Under the pieces are notes generated by a model, which was given only the letters and a program-made list of their open reading frames with translations, was not told the DNA's origin and made no database searches. This document shows, one piece after another, positions 1 through 14,200 of a stretch of 64,000 bases of DNA (the stretch's first letter is position 1; the number at the start of each line of letters is the position of its first letter). Made by a program: the position numbers and the translations under genes. This stretch comes from Symsagittifera roscoffensis (taxonomy: Eukaryota; Xenacoelomorpha; Acoela; Convolutidae): contig NC_087063.1 in NCBI RefSeq assembly GCF_963678635.1, positions 78,449,617-78,513,616 on the forward strand. The letters run 5' to 3'.

Positions 1-1
1 C

Positions 2-1048
2 CTAACTAAGTTCGTATCTAACACTAATGACGCGATCTATTCCATTGATGGAGGCGAAGTTTCTACTAATGCTACAATGCATCGTGTTCTGGGTGCCAAA
101 TGGGACACAACTGACATTACGATATTCGTGCAACCAACAACCAAGCTAACTAATACTACATCATCTACACTCCGAACAGTTCTCTCTACAGTAGCAAGGG
201 TTTTCGACCCCTCAGGCATCCTAGCGCCGTGGGTCATAAAACTCAAAATTCTTCTGCAAAATGTGTGGAAGTCTGGTATCTCTTGGGACGAAACCGTGCT
301 CAGAGACTTTGTTCCGATAATTGACAAATGGGTCGACCAATGCAAACAAGTACCCCCTGTTAGGCTGCCGCGCTTACTTGGACCACAGCTGTCACCTAGT
401 GATATACAGCTTAATGTTTTCTGCGACGCGTCGCAAGACGCAATGGCTACGTGTATCTACTTCCGAACTGCTTGTAGCTCTGGCATACACGCTACTTTTT
501 TGATTGGCAGAACAAAGGTAGCACCACTGAACCAAGAGAGCATTCCTAAACTGGAATTACAAGCCGCCCTTATGGGTGCTCGGCTATGCAAGTTCGCTAC
601 TGATGAAATGCGATTAAAGCCCCACTCCACTCACTTTTGGACGGATAGCACTACTATTTTGTCCTGGATCGCTTCACTTGGTAAACTGAAAACTTACTGC
701 GCAAACAGAGTTGGTGAAATACTTACTTTATGCAAAGCCGAACAATGGAAACATATCCCTGGCACACTCAACCCAGCAGACAGTGCTACACGGGGAATTG
801 AACTTAAAGACGTAGCAAAGCTCTGGTTGGATGCACCACAATTTCTACTCAACAATGAGCCTATTTGGGGGATCAACGAAATAATGGAACAAAGTAATGC
901 TACAACGGTTAGCCCCTCAACTACACCCTTAATCGATTCTTCCAGGTTTTCTGACTGGTTTCGATTAGTTCGGGTCACAGCTCGGGTTAATGTTTTTGTC
1001 GATACACTGAAGGAAACGGTAAACGTTCTACCACTATGGAAGACCTAG
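2..1048 (+). pseudogene. pol: BEL/Pao Pol fragment: RT connection and RNase H
   Basis: The frame is open from the left edge, so the start lies outside the window. The protein carries the BEL/Pao signatures of the RT-to-RNase H region: a segment around VARVFDPSGILAP, then RNase H with NVFCDASQDA (first acidic residue), KLELQAAL (acidic E) and FWTDSTTILSWI (acidic D), then a HIPGTLNPADSATRG segment typical of these elements. The frame ends at 1048, just after the next frame opens at 1036. A small indel therefore separates it from the integrase part. Family assignment is firm; activity is excluded by the breaks. Confidence 0.88.
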
Positions 1049-2376
1049 AAAAAGCTAAGCTCTTCCTTTTTCAACAATCCCAGCAAGAAACCTTTGGTGA
1101 CACCTACAACCAACTACGAACCAAGCAACAAGTTGAAAACAAAGACAAACTGCAAGAGCTGTCACCTTTTCTACGACTACGAAACTCACCTTTACCGGAC
1201 GCAACAAAGCATCAAATAATTCTTAACGCAAAGGACCCAGTTGTGCGCATGATGATCGAGAGCGCTCGTCGCCGCTGCATGCATCACGGCACTGAGTACA
1301 TTCGCAACTACCTGCAACAAAGTTTTGTCATCTTTGGGCTCCGAAAAACACTCAGACAGATAAGACATAACTGCTTTCTCTGCAGAAGAATCCAAGGCAA
1401 AGGGCTACATCCACTCATGGCCGACTTGCCGCCAACTCGTTTCGACGATCCTTCTGACGACCCATTTCCGTTCAAAAACACAGGAATTGACTATATCGGG
1501 CCATTCTACATAGCAACAAAGGATACAACTGAAAAAAGCTATATTTGCCTCTTCACATGCCTCTCTACTCGCGCGGTTCACCTGGAATCGACAGAGAACC
1601 TTACTACGAACAACTGTATAACGGCAATTAGACGTTTCATGGCTAGGAGAGGCACACCTAAGCGTTTAATCTCCGACAACACTTCTTACTTCGTCGGCGC
1701 GCGTGAACAACTACGCTCAGAACAAATCAACTTCAACGAAACCACCCTAACTGAAACGCTACAAATCCACAATGTTGAATGGCGCCTAAATCCTCCGGCT
1801 GCCCCCCATTTTGGCGGCGTGTGGGAGCGACTCGTCTCATTGATAAAACGAGCATTCTTACTAAATCTTGGTTCTGATCGACTATCAAGAGATCTATTTG
1901 CTACTATCGTAGCCTAGACCGAGGCAATCCTCAACTCACGTCCGCTAACTCATGTCAGTAGTGACCTTGACGACGACCTTCCACTGACACCCAACCACTT
2001 CTTAATGGGTCGTCCATTCGTCTGCGCTCCAGCAGCAGCCTTCTACGAAGCATCTACCAGTAAACTGTCCAACAAGTCCTGGAAGCGAGCAAAAGATAGA
2101 CTTGAGAGCTTCTGGAGGCGTCTACTTAAAGAGTACGCTCCGACTCTCATCAGAAGGACTAAATGGACGCAACCTGAGGAACCACTCGAAAAAGATGACC
2201 TCGTGTGGATACTTGAGGACTTTACACCACGAGGCATCTGGCCACTGGGTCGAGTGTTAGAAGTTTTTACCGGCTCGGATGGCATCGCGCGCTCGTGTAA
2301 ACTGAAAACAGCCCTAGGTACTTTAACGAGACCAGCGGTAAAACTTGCCCTCGTATCCCCAAAAAAGAAGATTTAA
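1036..2376 (+). pseudogene. pol: BEL/Pao integrase plus DUF5641-type C-terminus, one nonsense codon
   Basis: This is the second half of the BEL Pol. The N-terminal zinc-binding region has the HHGTEYI and CFLCRR segments. The catalytic core has the three acidic residues in GIDYIGP, SDNTSYFVGA and GGVWERL. The frame is cut by TAG at 1915-1917 and continues in the same frame with TEAILNSRPLTHVS, a conserved BEL motif, up to the MGRPF and WP.GRV segments of the DUF5641 domain, ending at 2376. The TAG sits where a sense codon is expected (GAG to TAG is the simplest change), so it is a lesion and not the natural end. Confidence 0.87.
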
Positions 2377-2393
2377 GACCACTTTAAGTGTAC

Positions 2394-2420
2394 TACAACA
2401 ACAACAACAACAACAACAAC
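2394..2420 (+). repeat. (ACA)n microsatellite
   Basis: About nine uninterrupted ACA triplets lie 17 bases after the BEL pol stop codon. It is probably part of the element's 3' untranslated region. Confidence 0.9.
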
Positions 2421-2480
2421 AAAAACTTGTCTCAACTCCTTCCCCTTCGGTTCCAAATAAGATCTCCCTCCCCCGAGGAT

Positions 2481-5102
2481 GTTCATGACATGAATTGTCT
2501 CACATTAATTATAGAAAAATGCGGTAAAATCTTTTAATAATAGCATGATTTGTTCCGAACTAATGAGTAATAAATTTGACTTCAACAAAGTGACTTTTAA
2601 GATATGATCATCAAATTGTTTTAAATAACAATTTTCTGGCATTTTCCCCTCAGAAAGAGCAAAAACATACTCTTCAACAGTTCCTCAGGCCAGGATTTTT
2701 CCCTCGGGCATCTTTCAACTATATTCTAAGTACTACAAAGAGTACAAATTTGATGTTTTATCAAACTGCAGATTGTTTTCTGCCTCTCATAATAGTCAAC
2801 GGTACTGAAACTACTGAAAAACAGTTTTTTTTCGCTGTTTAGTTTGACTGTTCTTTCGGTAAGCCTTTACTTTTTTACCAGCGAAAAAAATTGCCCACCA
2901 AAACTGATGCCTACAAATACGCATTAATCAAGTATACGTGACTTTTTTCGGGACTGCTCTGCTGTTCTTTGATAAATCCGAAAAGAAGAAGCTAAAATAA
3001 TGTTTTTATTAAAGGTGCAGTGCCAAAAGGTGCAGTGCAATTCTAACTATTAAAAGGTGCAGTGCCATTGATTAATACCTTTCATATTATATTACATGAT
3101 TCGTCTGTTCGGTTTCGTATTGGTGATTAGTTGATTTTTGGTACAATCGTAATTCAATCAAAAAAGCGCTGAATAAACTTGAGTTTACAAAGCACTCAGC
3201 GAGCTAACTGAGCGGATCTCTTTAAGTATCCCCCCTTTGTTACCTAGTAACGGTACTTTTGCAAAAAGGGGGTAGCTATAGACGTCCCTCTCATAAATGA
3301 TTTAATTAAGCATTCAAAATAGCGTCCAACAATGAACCTCGAATTGACTCTTTCTTGATTTATGTTCTTGGGGTATCTGCGAAAAGTTATTTTCATTGAT
3401 TGATCACGCCAATCGGCGGTAGCTTTAGAGTGAGAGGATTTTGGACTTTTCCACTTAACCCCCCTTCAACACACGTAGGTTTCCTCCTTTTGTTTCATTT
3501 TGCATCCATTTTTCGCCGACCAACTTTTTTTCTCTAAATTTCTTTCCTTAGAGCAAAAGTTTTGCTCAAACCGTTTTTGTTAGTGTAAGGAGATTTTGTA
3601 GTTTCAAAATACTCAATCGAAAAAATCAGTCGACAGATAGCAACTTTTTCTTTGAAAATTAAATACAAAGTAATTGACTTTCGAAAAAAACCTGCCCCAC
3701 ATGCAACTCTAATTTGTACTTTTAGATAAATGGAAATGAATAATTAAATTCAAGAAAAAGAAAGTATATCAAAATTTCAAATAATTTACAGTGTCTTGTT
3801 AAACTTTACAAATGCTGTGCAATGGAATGGTGACCATAGTAAATAATTCAGGTTCAAAATCATTATCAACATGTTTTATAGCTTTCAAGAAATACCTAAC
3901 CAATACAACGACTAACCGAAACTTCTAGTATTTAAAGTTTTAGAAACAAACTGGGCTCTTTTCCATTCGCCCCCCCCCCCACCCCCACCTTTCAAACTTT
4001 CTAGTTTTATAGTTATTTTACGTGTAATTATGGCTGAACGCGTAAAGTTACAATGTAAGGTATGGAGAACAAAACTGTTCAGAATTGTTAGTTTTTCACC
4101 ATGCCAAGTTTCATAGCATTATGACGATGTTAAAATAGTTTATCAAAATTGAAATTCAAAGGTTGGAGTTGAGGGGGATGGAAAAGAGACAATAATAGTG
4201 GCAAAATGTTATTACATGTTTTAGTTAAGCATTCATTATCATTTATCGATCGGCTACTTAGCCGATAAAACCTGGGTAGACGCCCCTTGAGCCGAAAATA
4301 AAATTTTCATAAAAATTTTTACACCCAATCCGTTATCTGTTTTAGCTCTTCAAACGACGCAATACAAGATGAATAAGCCGTTAAAACATAGCCGATATCA
4401 TTTAGTCAAAAAAACTTACTCAAAATCAGAATCGGTAAATTTACAAATAACAGAACGAATTTTAATCATAGTAAAAATTAATGAAATCAGAAGAAAATTC
4501 CATGCTTTGGAAATTCCAGAAAGAACTTCATTTATGCATATTGAAAAAATCAAGGCCTGGTCGGGATTAAACTCCAGACAATAAGATGCAACTGCACGCA
4601 CTTCGCCACTATGCCAAGTGCGAAAGTTCTACAAGTTTTGAGGTTCCAGAAAAAGCAAATTCAATTTCTTGGATTTGTATGATAAGTTGTTTCGGGAAAA
4701 ACTCTCGCGAGTGAAACGAGTAACGAGATCGTAGCATTACTCATTTCTCTCACAAGTCGCACTGCGACGATAAAACGCAATGAACATGTTCGCTTACTAG
4801 GAATAAAGAGGTCATTATCTCATTTTAACTCAGAAACTGAATATTGAAATTCGCTCAACATTTTTATTGGAAAATAGATTAAGTATAATTTATTGCAAAA
4901 CTGCCTTAGACTGGTTTGTATATTATCTTTGGAAATGCTTAAGATTTAGATCTGGTAATAATTGAGACGGCTCCTTCAATGAGTCAACATGATTTATTAG
5001 CCGAACTAAAAAACAAATTAACGCTACTTTGCAAGTTTTTCAAAGTTCGTTAAATCTGCTCAACTAGCGTGTCCTTATAGAAATGGTTCAGAATAGTTCA
5101 TT
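2481..5102. other. Intergenic AT-rich sequence, no gene seen
   Basis: No open frame here looks coding. The left end may hold the BEL 3' LTR. Three copies of AAAGGTGCAGTGC lie close together at 3011-3069, and a C-rich run sits at about 3969-3985. The short open frames near 4369-4600 overlap on both strands and show no family resemblance. The region lies just downstream of the SUCLG2-like gene, whose 3' UTR must fall in its right end, but I could not place a polyadenylation site. Confidence 0.6.
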
Positions 5103-5234
5103 TCAGCTTGAGTTTGCAGCTTCTACTGCTTTCATGGCCGCGTCGTCTAGTTCAAGGGCACTGATGATGTTGAGGTCACTGTTGTTCAGGATATGCATTG
5201 CTTCTTCTGCGTTTCGACCGACCAGACGCACTAC
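5103..5234 (-). CDS. SUCLG2: SUCLG2-like exon 6, C-terminus and stop
   Basis: Acceptor CAATAG. Encodes [19 protein letters not shown] through [11 protein letters not shown] to a TGA at 5105-5103. It is the normal C-terminal end of the family (human-type proteins end in a similar Ala/Val-rich helix). Intron 5 before it is about 3.5 kb and carries a foldback element and a SINE relic. Confidence 0.92.
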   Translation of the reverse strand, partial: VVRLVGRNAEEAMHILNNSDLNIISALELDDAAMKAVEAANSS

Positions 5235-8200
5235 CTATTGCAAAAGATGAAACATCAACCGAGAGTTACTACGAGTGGCAAAAAAATTGGAACAGACGAC
5301 ATCGATTCAAAGTCATCTATTATTTGTGAGTATTATTTACATGCAAATATGAGTTTTTAAGTGAACTTGAGATACACTTTCTGCCTAGAAAATTAGCTTC
5401 GGGTCATTGGCTTTTTATTTTCTTTTGTCTCTTTCAGCTGTCCACTTTTACCAACTCTTTAAAGAAAGCAGATTTAAATTATCCGAACAAAACTAACAAA
5501 ATTTGAAACTTCAAAGACTTTTTTCTCAAACTGGGTTCAAGATTAGACATAGAGTCAGGAGAACAAAAGTTTCTCAGAATTTCACCAAAATATTATGGTG
5601 TAATTTATAGTGCCACCAAAAATTTTCATAAACCAATATTTTTTGGTTGATAGCCAAAAAAAGTCATTTTTACTAAATAAAATCAAACCTTTGCTCAAAA
5701 ACAAACTTCAAACGCTTTGCGCAATTTTGGAATTTTTCGGAGAAATTGTCGGGTTGTGTGAGAGGCTTCTTTTGTCATATTTTATCATTAATTAAATCGG
5801 TAACTTCAGCGTAATTCTTAATTAGCTAAAAAAACAAAATGACCCCTTTTTAGGGGGAAACTTGGCTGTGAATTTCGCACAATAAATTGCAGCATAATCA
5901 TTCTGATGAAATTCTCAGTAACTTTTGTTCTCTTCACGTTTTGTTTAATACGGACCCAATTCGAGAAAAACGCGTTTGAATTTTCCAATATTGTTCGTTG
6001 TTTCCGGTTTATTTTGATCAGCACTGTATTTAATGCAAAATTGTTGGGAATATCGACGACCTTGAACAAATAATTGTTCAAATTGCGGCGGTTTCAGGTT
6101 ATCAAAATGTTTGACAAGGTTTTTAGCTCAAATGAGTTAAAGAGTAGTTCCAGCCAACATAATGAGCAGTTTTACATTAACTGAGTTCATTGGGATTCTT
6201 TCAACGAAATGGATAATGCTAACAATTTGGCACTTACTATATTTAACAAGTTTTATCGGTACAAAATTTTTGATAGTGTTAAGTCCTTAGTAACCTTAAT
6301 TTGCTCAAAGAGATACCACTCGACATATTGAATCCTTGATAACAATTCTTGAAGAAATTCAACATATTAACGCGTTTAGAATATATCGACTTATATATGT
6401 TGTTAAAAGTTAACTTTTTGTTCTGATTATTCAATTTAACATTCGAACTAGCTGTTCACGTAAGTTTCACTTCAGGTTTTAAATTTGACTTAGGACTCCA
6501 TTCTTTTAAGCAGAGGCGAAGCTGAGCCTCACACCACTTGCAATAAAAACAATAAGAGGATAAAAGCACCATATCGCTCACAAACTAGCAAAAAGAACTA
6601 CGAACGATGTTACAATTGAAGGAACTGGAAAAATGAAAAATCAATCTAAATTTTATACAAAATTTTTTATAAAAAGGTCTTGGTGGGTTCAAAAAATTGG
6701 TCCCAGAGTCTAGATATCAAAATTACTACCCGAAATTTTTAGGAAAATAGGTACGTGAGCTGACAGAATTAAAACCGAAAGCCAATAAGCTGAAACGCAA
6801 CCAAAAGTTTTCGGCTACAAAACCATATTGGAAAAAATTGTATACGACGACCATATTGGGTCCATGATAGCTATGTAAGTAGTCTATGCAAACTGGACTA
6901 CACAATTCAAAAACTAAAACGACAGCTTACGCCGACAACCATTAAGCCGAAATATCATCAACAAAAAATTAATACCGAAACTCAATAATTATACATACAA
7001 TAATTTGAACTCTAAATATAGCATGGACCAGTTGTAACTAGTCGCCAGTAGTTAAATTTAAAATTCATAAAATGAACATGTCAACAAATGATGTTATCCT
7101 TTGTAAGAAAAAATATACACAGGAAAGCGAAAGAACCCTTTGAAAACCTTTGCAGACGACCATCGAAAAGTATGCATTGAGTTCGATTGCAATTTGAGCA
7201 CTACCGCTGAGTCAAAAAATTTAATTATTGAATATCAACCGAAACTTTCAGAAAACTTGAGATATTTCTTCGTGTTCAATAAACATACGGAGGAGATCAG
7301 TAGAGCGTGAAATAATGGATGCGAAAAATTTGTAAAATTTTATACTTTTTTAGAGTGGATAAATCAACCGAAGTATACATCTGCCAAAATGAGCATTTAA
7401 ACCAAGAATTTAAAATGAATATTTAAACCAAGGGTAAATTTAGAATTTTCTCGAATGGGGACCGCAGATTTTAAAAATTTTTAGAACCTTTTTTAGGTCG
7501 ACGAAATTGATTTTCCTCATTTCTCCAGAAACACTATAAAATTTTCTGCACTACTTGGAAGATAAGCAAATTGATAATTTTTGTAACAGCTACATAACTA
7601 TTGTGTAATCGCATTGTTTTTTCTTCGTTTTATACTTCGGCTGGTTTATATTCCTCCATTTTTGAAATGTAGCAAAATTAGGATATCGATTTTTAAAAGC
7701 TTCAAAAACAGACTTAACTAGGCTTCGAAATCAAGATACACGAAAATAAGCCATAAAATGAAAAAAAAAACGTAACGGTTTTTTAATGTGTTTGTGGCAC
7801 ACACCAACAAAAACTCGTCAGTATTCTAACTTCAATTTCTCGTTACTTGCAACCTTGCATCAGGGGCGGATTTAAGACTTTTTCGAAATGCAGGCGAATT
7901 TTTGAAAATGTTAGGTCGGCCAAAATGAAAAAAAAAGCCAAAAAAGGCGTTGACGAAAACAAATCGCGTTTTTCGGTGCGCGCGTTTCTCCCTCGAAACA
8001 CTTATATATTGGCTTCCAAGACGCCTTAAGAAAAGCTTTGAAATCGGTCAGCCAAAAATGAATGCCATAAAATAGTACAAAAGGTGGCCATTTAAGTCAT
8101 CAGCCCCACCCCTACTACTTGCATTTAAGCAAACAACACTTCATTTTCGTTCCACTTAAAACAATCTTTTTTTGCTAGAGCTTTTGAAAATTTAAGCATG

Positions 8201-11200
8201 TAAATTACACTAGGCTTTCAAAGTAATGTATTAAATCAAGCGCACTGCTACTAAAACCAAATTAGCTTTCTAAAATGAACAAATTTGTTTTCAACATGGT
8301 GAATAACACTGAAAACATACATTGATTTATTACATAACGTTTCAGACGTCATGTAATAGTGTTTATTTTTCATTATATGTTTATTTTTCAGCCAACCCAG
8401 TTAGAAACCCAAAAAAAACTTGCATGTCGACCATTTGCTTTACAATATGCAAGTTAAGTCATAGCATAGTCAAGCTTAAATGATTAAGCAGCGAGTTAGG
8501 CCTCTGGCTGTTTAACTTTAAAAACATTGGGCTCTTTTCCAGTCTCCTTCTTTGATTTTTTTTTCTGAAATTCAATATATGAAAATCTTTTTAAATGACT
8601 TTTCATGTCATAAACTGCATTAAAACGTGTAAGCGTGAACAGGTAAGCAAACTTTTACAAAATTTCTTACATACAAATTGCCGTGTGAACAATTTTGGAA
8701 CCGTTTTTTTTTTCTGTTAATTTACGAAACTGGAAAAGAGCCTAACATTGAAACTATCGTGTGGTTACCAGTGGCATTTTAAGTCCGAGGGAGTGGGCGC
8801 TCTCTATGAGTCCCTCGGCCACAACCACCGAGTCCACGATGCCTGCGAAGATGTTCACGAACACTGTCTTCACCTTCTCGTCCATCGCCATGATTTTGAA
8901 CGCCTCCAGAACCTAAGCGAAACAGATAGGAATTCCTTTAATAGAACAGCAATCACTGAAACAAGAGGCGTTCAAATTTAATTGCAAGAACTGACCAAAC
9001 AAAAAAACATGAATCTGCTTAGTGATTATTACATACTGAAAACTTTTTAGGTTCAACACTAAACATTGTTCTCAAATGCTGTTTCAATGAAAGAAAAACA
9101 ACAACAGAATGAGCAGTTCGATAGCGTTTCCTGTAGGTGTTAAATGTTTATTTAAAAAATATGGACATCATCTAACTGTCCATTATATTACAATCAAAAA
9201 GGTTTGAAATTTGAATTAATTTACCGCACAATACAAAACAGGGTTTAGACATCATCTTACCTGTTGTTGGGTGACACTGCCTCCGACGTCCAGAAAATTG
9301 GCCGGCTCTCCCCCGTGTAGTTTGATGATGTCCATAGTGGCCATAGCCAGTCCAGCCCCATTGACCACACAAGCTATGTTCCCATCCATGCTGATGTAGT
9401 TCAGCTTGGCTTCTTGTGCTGCTACCTTAACAGAACAGAAGGGAAACTTGGGGATAAGGGCGTCCATGACAGTTTTGCTCTGACGGGTGACGTGGTGGGG
9501 AGGGGGGCTACGAGGGTAAAGAGCCGATGATGAGGGAAGCGCGGTCTAGGCGCTAAGCGGGGTTTAAGAGCGAAACTTGGCTGAGACAGCACTTCAGCAA
9601 ATTCTGTTTTCCACATTTTAACCTTTGCCAATGAATGATCAATGAAATCAAGAAAATCGAAAACAGACTGATTATATTTTGTAATATTTTCATAGGAAAA
9701 ATTTATGATCTTAGAGCTCTTTGAACTTCAAGAATCTTTTACGATTGATACTTTTGATATATCTCATCAAATTTGAAAACAATAGATCAAAAGATATGTT
9801 TTTTCATTCCACTGGTAAAATTAAACTAGAGTTAACAGACAGCTTGAAAAGAGTCAATGAACGCAAGAAAACAGAAAAAATATGGAATTAATTTTTGAAA
9901 AAAACTCAACTTCCGAATTTCAAGAAAAAAATAGATGTCCGTAAAGCTCGTTGAAATCATTTCAAAAAGCTTTACGGACATCTAATATTTCTTCAGTTGA
10001 GATTTCGAAATTTGATTTTTTTTCATAAAGTAATTTTACTTCAGTCACAATTTTACTTTTTGGCGGTTTGACTTTGAATTTCTGTTTCACTTCACTTCAT
10101 TTCCTTTGTTAAAAGGAAAGCAAACCCACTATCAAACTGCAAAAGTGTTAAGGTCACGAAAAACATGATCGACTTCTAGTTTCTAAAGTGGAATTTAAAT
10201 ATCAGGTTTCCCAGCGAGATAAAAAAATTTACCTATTGATTCAGTATTCTCAAATTGTGTTAATTTTACCGAAAAGGTGTCAATCTTAAATTGTTCCAGA
10301 ATTTCAATGAAATTCTAGAACAATTCAAGCTTGACAACTTTTTGGTGAAACTAAACCAATTTGAGAAAACTGAATCAAATGGTAAAAAAAAATTTCAGTG
10401 GGACATCTGAAAGTTAAATTCCACTTCCGTAACAACAGTGCTGATTCAAATTAACCGGACAAAACGCGTTAAACTTGAAATTTAAAACCCGTTTTTCTCA
10501 AATTGGGTTGGGTTTAGACGAAAACTTATGAATACAAAACTTGCTTAAAATTTTAGCAGAATTAATATGGTGTAATTGTTTTTCGCAAAATTCGGGCCCA
10601 AAATTTTACCCCAAAAATGGGTCATTTTGGCTTTTCTTAGTTAATCAAAAATAACGCCCAAAATACCCAGTCGATCACAGACATAATTATATCAAAGGGA
10701 GCCTCTTACGTAGCCCAATTATGACTGTGATCGACTGGGTATTTTCGGCGTAATTTTTGATTAACTAAGAAAAGCCAAAATGATCCATTTTTGGGGTAAA
10801 ATTTCGGGCCCGAATTTCGCAAAACAAATTACACCATATTAATTCTGCTAAAATTTTAAGCAAGTTTTGTCTTCATAAGATTTCACCTAAACTCAACCCA
10901 ATTTGAGAAAAACGCGTTTTAAATTTCAAGTTTAACGCGTTTTGTCCGGTTAATTTAAATCAGCACTGTAGAAGTTGATCACGTTTTTCGTGAACTTTAC
11001 ACTTTTGAGCTACGTTCATCAACTCTTCAAAAAAAAAACAATTGTCATTCATGTACTTTTTCCGCTATTTCCTTCTTCTAAAATAAGAGCGTAAATTGTC
11101 TTCCTTAAAGCAAAGTAATTTGAATTTTGAAAAGAAATCAAAACTGAAATCAAAACTACATCTACAAAAAAGAAAATATCATGGATTAAATAAAGGTATT

Positions 11201-14200
11201 CAATTCGTTCACTGCCAGCTAAAACTATACGAGATCCACTGAGTGAGTTTTACCTCTTTCTCGTCGGTTAGACTTTTGTCGTCTAATGAAAACACTTCCT
11301 TCTGCCTGAACTCAGCGTTGTCGTCGAAGTTGATCTTGGCATCAAACATCACTACTCGACCCTTGTCCGTTAGACCTAGAACAAAAAATAATTTAAAAAT
11401 CTTTCCAACAACAATACACAAAATCACGGAAGCCAAATCAGAAACAGATTTTCTTTCTGTCCGTTTCATCATAGCTTTCTCAATAAAGTACAAAATAATA
11501 TGCTTAAAGTTGAAATATACAAACTAAATAATCAGACTACAATCGCATGTTTTTATTGAGTCATCACAACAAAAATTTACATAAAAAAGAAAGCATCAGA
11601 AAAATGAAATTGCTAACAAACGTGCTCATAACAGACAATTCACATTTTATTCATATTGATTAAGAAATTGATTGCTCGATAAAAATCAGCCATTAATTGG
11701 CTTCATTAAAAAGTAAACAAAAATCAAATAATTCCATTTAATTGCAAGCGGCAAAACACTTATGAATATGAGCTTCCTGTATGCACCAAAGCTTAGAGTA
11801 CAAGACCTTTAAGCGGAAAATTGTTTCATCGTTCCAACTCCACTGCAATGAACACGTATTTATCCGCTTGATTTATCCGCTAAAATATATTTTCTAAAAC
11901 GCCCTCACCTTTTAGACTAATTAGCATGACTTAAATTCGGTTTTGTATTGCACAGGGCATATGAGTTGGCGTTTTAATTTACTATATTCAACAGGAAAAG
12001 CCGCCGAAATTTCACACAAAGAAACATCTTTAGAGTCATAATGTCAAAAAATCTACACATTTACAAAAAAATTTCATATTTATGTCTCGAACTATGTTCA
12101 ATTTGAAGAAAACAATTCCGAGCTTTATATTAGCAATGAGAAAAAACTTACCGAACGGTAAAAAGGCAGACAAGGTTCGCAAGTGATATAAGCTACGAGT
12201 ATATATTAAAAAATGTACCCGAAAATTTTTTGTCAGATACTTACGCAGCCCAGGTGCAATACCTCAAAGCATGGAGCTGCGATTCGAAACAAGTGACAAT
12301 TAATTACAACTAATAGTCAGTTTTGCATGAATTAGATTAAGCTGCAAACAATGATTCATTCACACTATATCACTCCAATTGAAAATACCGGGGAACAAGA
12401 GCAAGTCTTGCCGGGGAAAAAATGACATTCGGAAAAACGTTCTAAACAGCTAGAAAAATGCATCCCATATTATAGAAATTATGCTCATCAATGCTTTCGT
12501 ACTGAGCAATTTAAGTTTTCAGCTGTATACAATGTGAGCATATCCAGAACTAACTAAAAAATGAAGAAAAAAAAACTACATCTACAAAAATTTTTTAACA
12601 TTTTTCTCGGCTGATGTTCAATTCCAAGAAAACAGCCACAAAACACAATCGCAAGAGTAAAATAAGCATTTAGCATCAGTTACCGAGCGGCCACCTTTCA
12701 AGCATTGAACCGAAAGAAAAACGAAAAAAGAACGTCCTGAAAGTTCGTATATTTCCAAGAAACAGTACGATTTCCAATTGTTTAAATTAGAAAAAATTCC
12801 ATATATTGAAAACTAAGCCTAGAAAAAATTAACAGACAAACGATAGTCCGACTATTCAAAACTTCCAGAAAAGTGAAATAAATTGCATCAAAAAATAGAA
12901 AAGAGGGGCCAGAAGTGAAAAAAGGGGAAGGTGTTAAAATTTCATACTGAAAAAAGTTCGATTACTGATGTTTCCATAATAATAAAGCAAGTTCAATTTC
13001 TTTCAGATTTGTTAGAATGTTTATGGAAAAAGCCTTATTCCCAATTACAGGCAAAATAAGCCTATAAAATACGCTTTCGCAAATAATAATAACTACGCCA
13101 TTATGAAAACTGTAGAAAGTAACCAGACCAAGTTACTTCTGACATAAAACGTTGGACTCAATTTACGCCTAATTAATTTAACTTCAATATATATTTTGTT
13201 TGACAAAATACTACGTCAATTTTCTCGCTGCCTATGAACGGGTAATTAACATCCATATACTCAATTCTAGTCAATAGAAAAAGGGACAAAACACAAAAAT
13301 GTTTTTGGAAAGAATCACTTAAGTTTTAACATAGAGGCGAAGAGAAGGCCGCTTAGTCGGAAAACAACAAGGCTGCTTAGTGGGAAAAGTGAAAAAACTC
13401 AAAAATGTCGAAAAAAACTTACATATATCAAAAAGATTAAAGCCCATTTAAAAACACTGATAACACAAAAAATGTGAACCTTGCAGTCGAATAAATTCGA
13501 AAGACTTGAAAACTTATTTTAAAATATCAAATACCCTTCTCATTCAAAAACACACGCAAAAGAAAACTTGTTTCCACTCATCAAGCGAAGCAACATGAGG
13601 CCATTAGGCCAATTTAAAAGATTTGTTAGGCTAATAAGCCAAACAAAGGGAAAAAACGAAAAAAAAAATATATATATATACATTATCGAATCGATGTAAC
13701 ATTACAAACAATGTAATAAGTAAATTTCAAATACGACGGATATTGAAAAAACTAAAATGCTCAAAATATGCCAGTTGCAGTAATTCTAACAAAGGGGACC
13801 ATGAGATAAGTCCTATTAACAGTTTTTTTTTTACCGGAAGAACAGTCTAGTACCCGGTTGCACCACACATGCTATCGCAAATTGATTATATTATAAATTG
13901 ATTATAGTCTCATATGATCTTCATGAACAGCCTTAAAAAGCATTGGGAAGCCTTAACCGAGCAAAAACTAAGGCGACAAAAATTATATCGAACCCCATTT
14001 ATAAAATTTGAGCTATAAATTTTTTAAAAAATTTTTACGAACCATCCCTTCTAAAACAAACACAATTTAAGTAGACTTAGCCAGTATAGTGCAACCCAAA
14101 ACCGTTTAATCGGAAAAAAAACGAATAAAAACAACTAGAAATATTCAAAATCAGACTTGGTAAATTTACAATTTAGAACTTTCAATTTCAGTAAAAGCTG

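Larger units (their letters stand above)
1..2600 (+). mobile_element. BEL/Pao retrotransposon, 3' part, inactivated
   Basis: The window opens inside the pol gene of a BEL/Pao LTR retrotransposon. RNase H, integrase and the C-terminal DUF5641-type domain follow in the usual order, then a purine/pyrimidine-biased stretch at about 2463-2479. A sequence beginning TGTTC at 2480 is a plausible start of the 3' LTR, but its end cannot be placed because the 5' LTR lies outside the window; the right limit given here is arbitrary. One frameshift near 1040 and one in-frame TAG at 1915 show that this copy cannot make an intact Pol. Confidence 0.85.
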
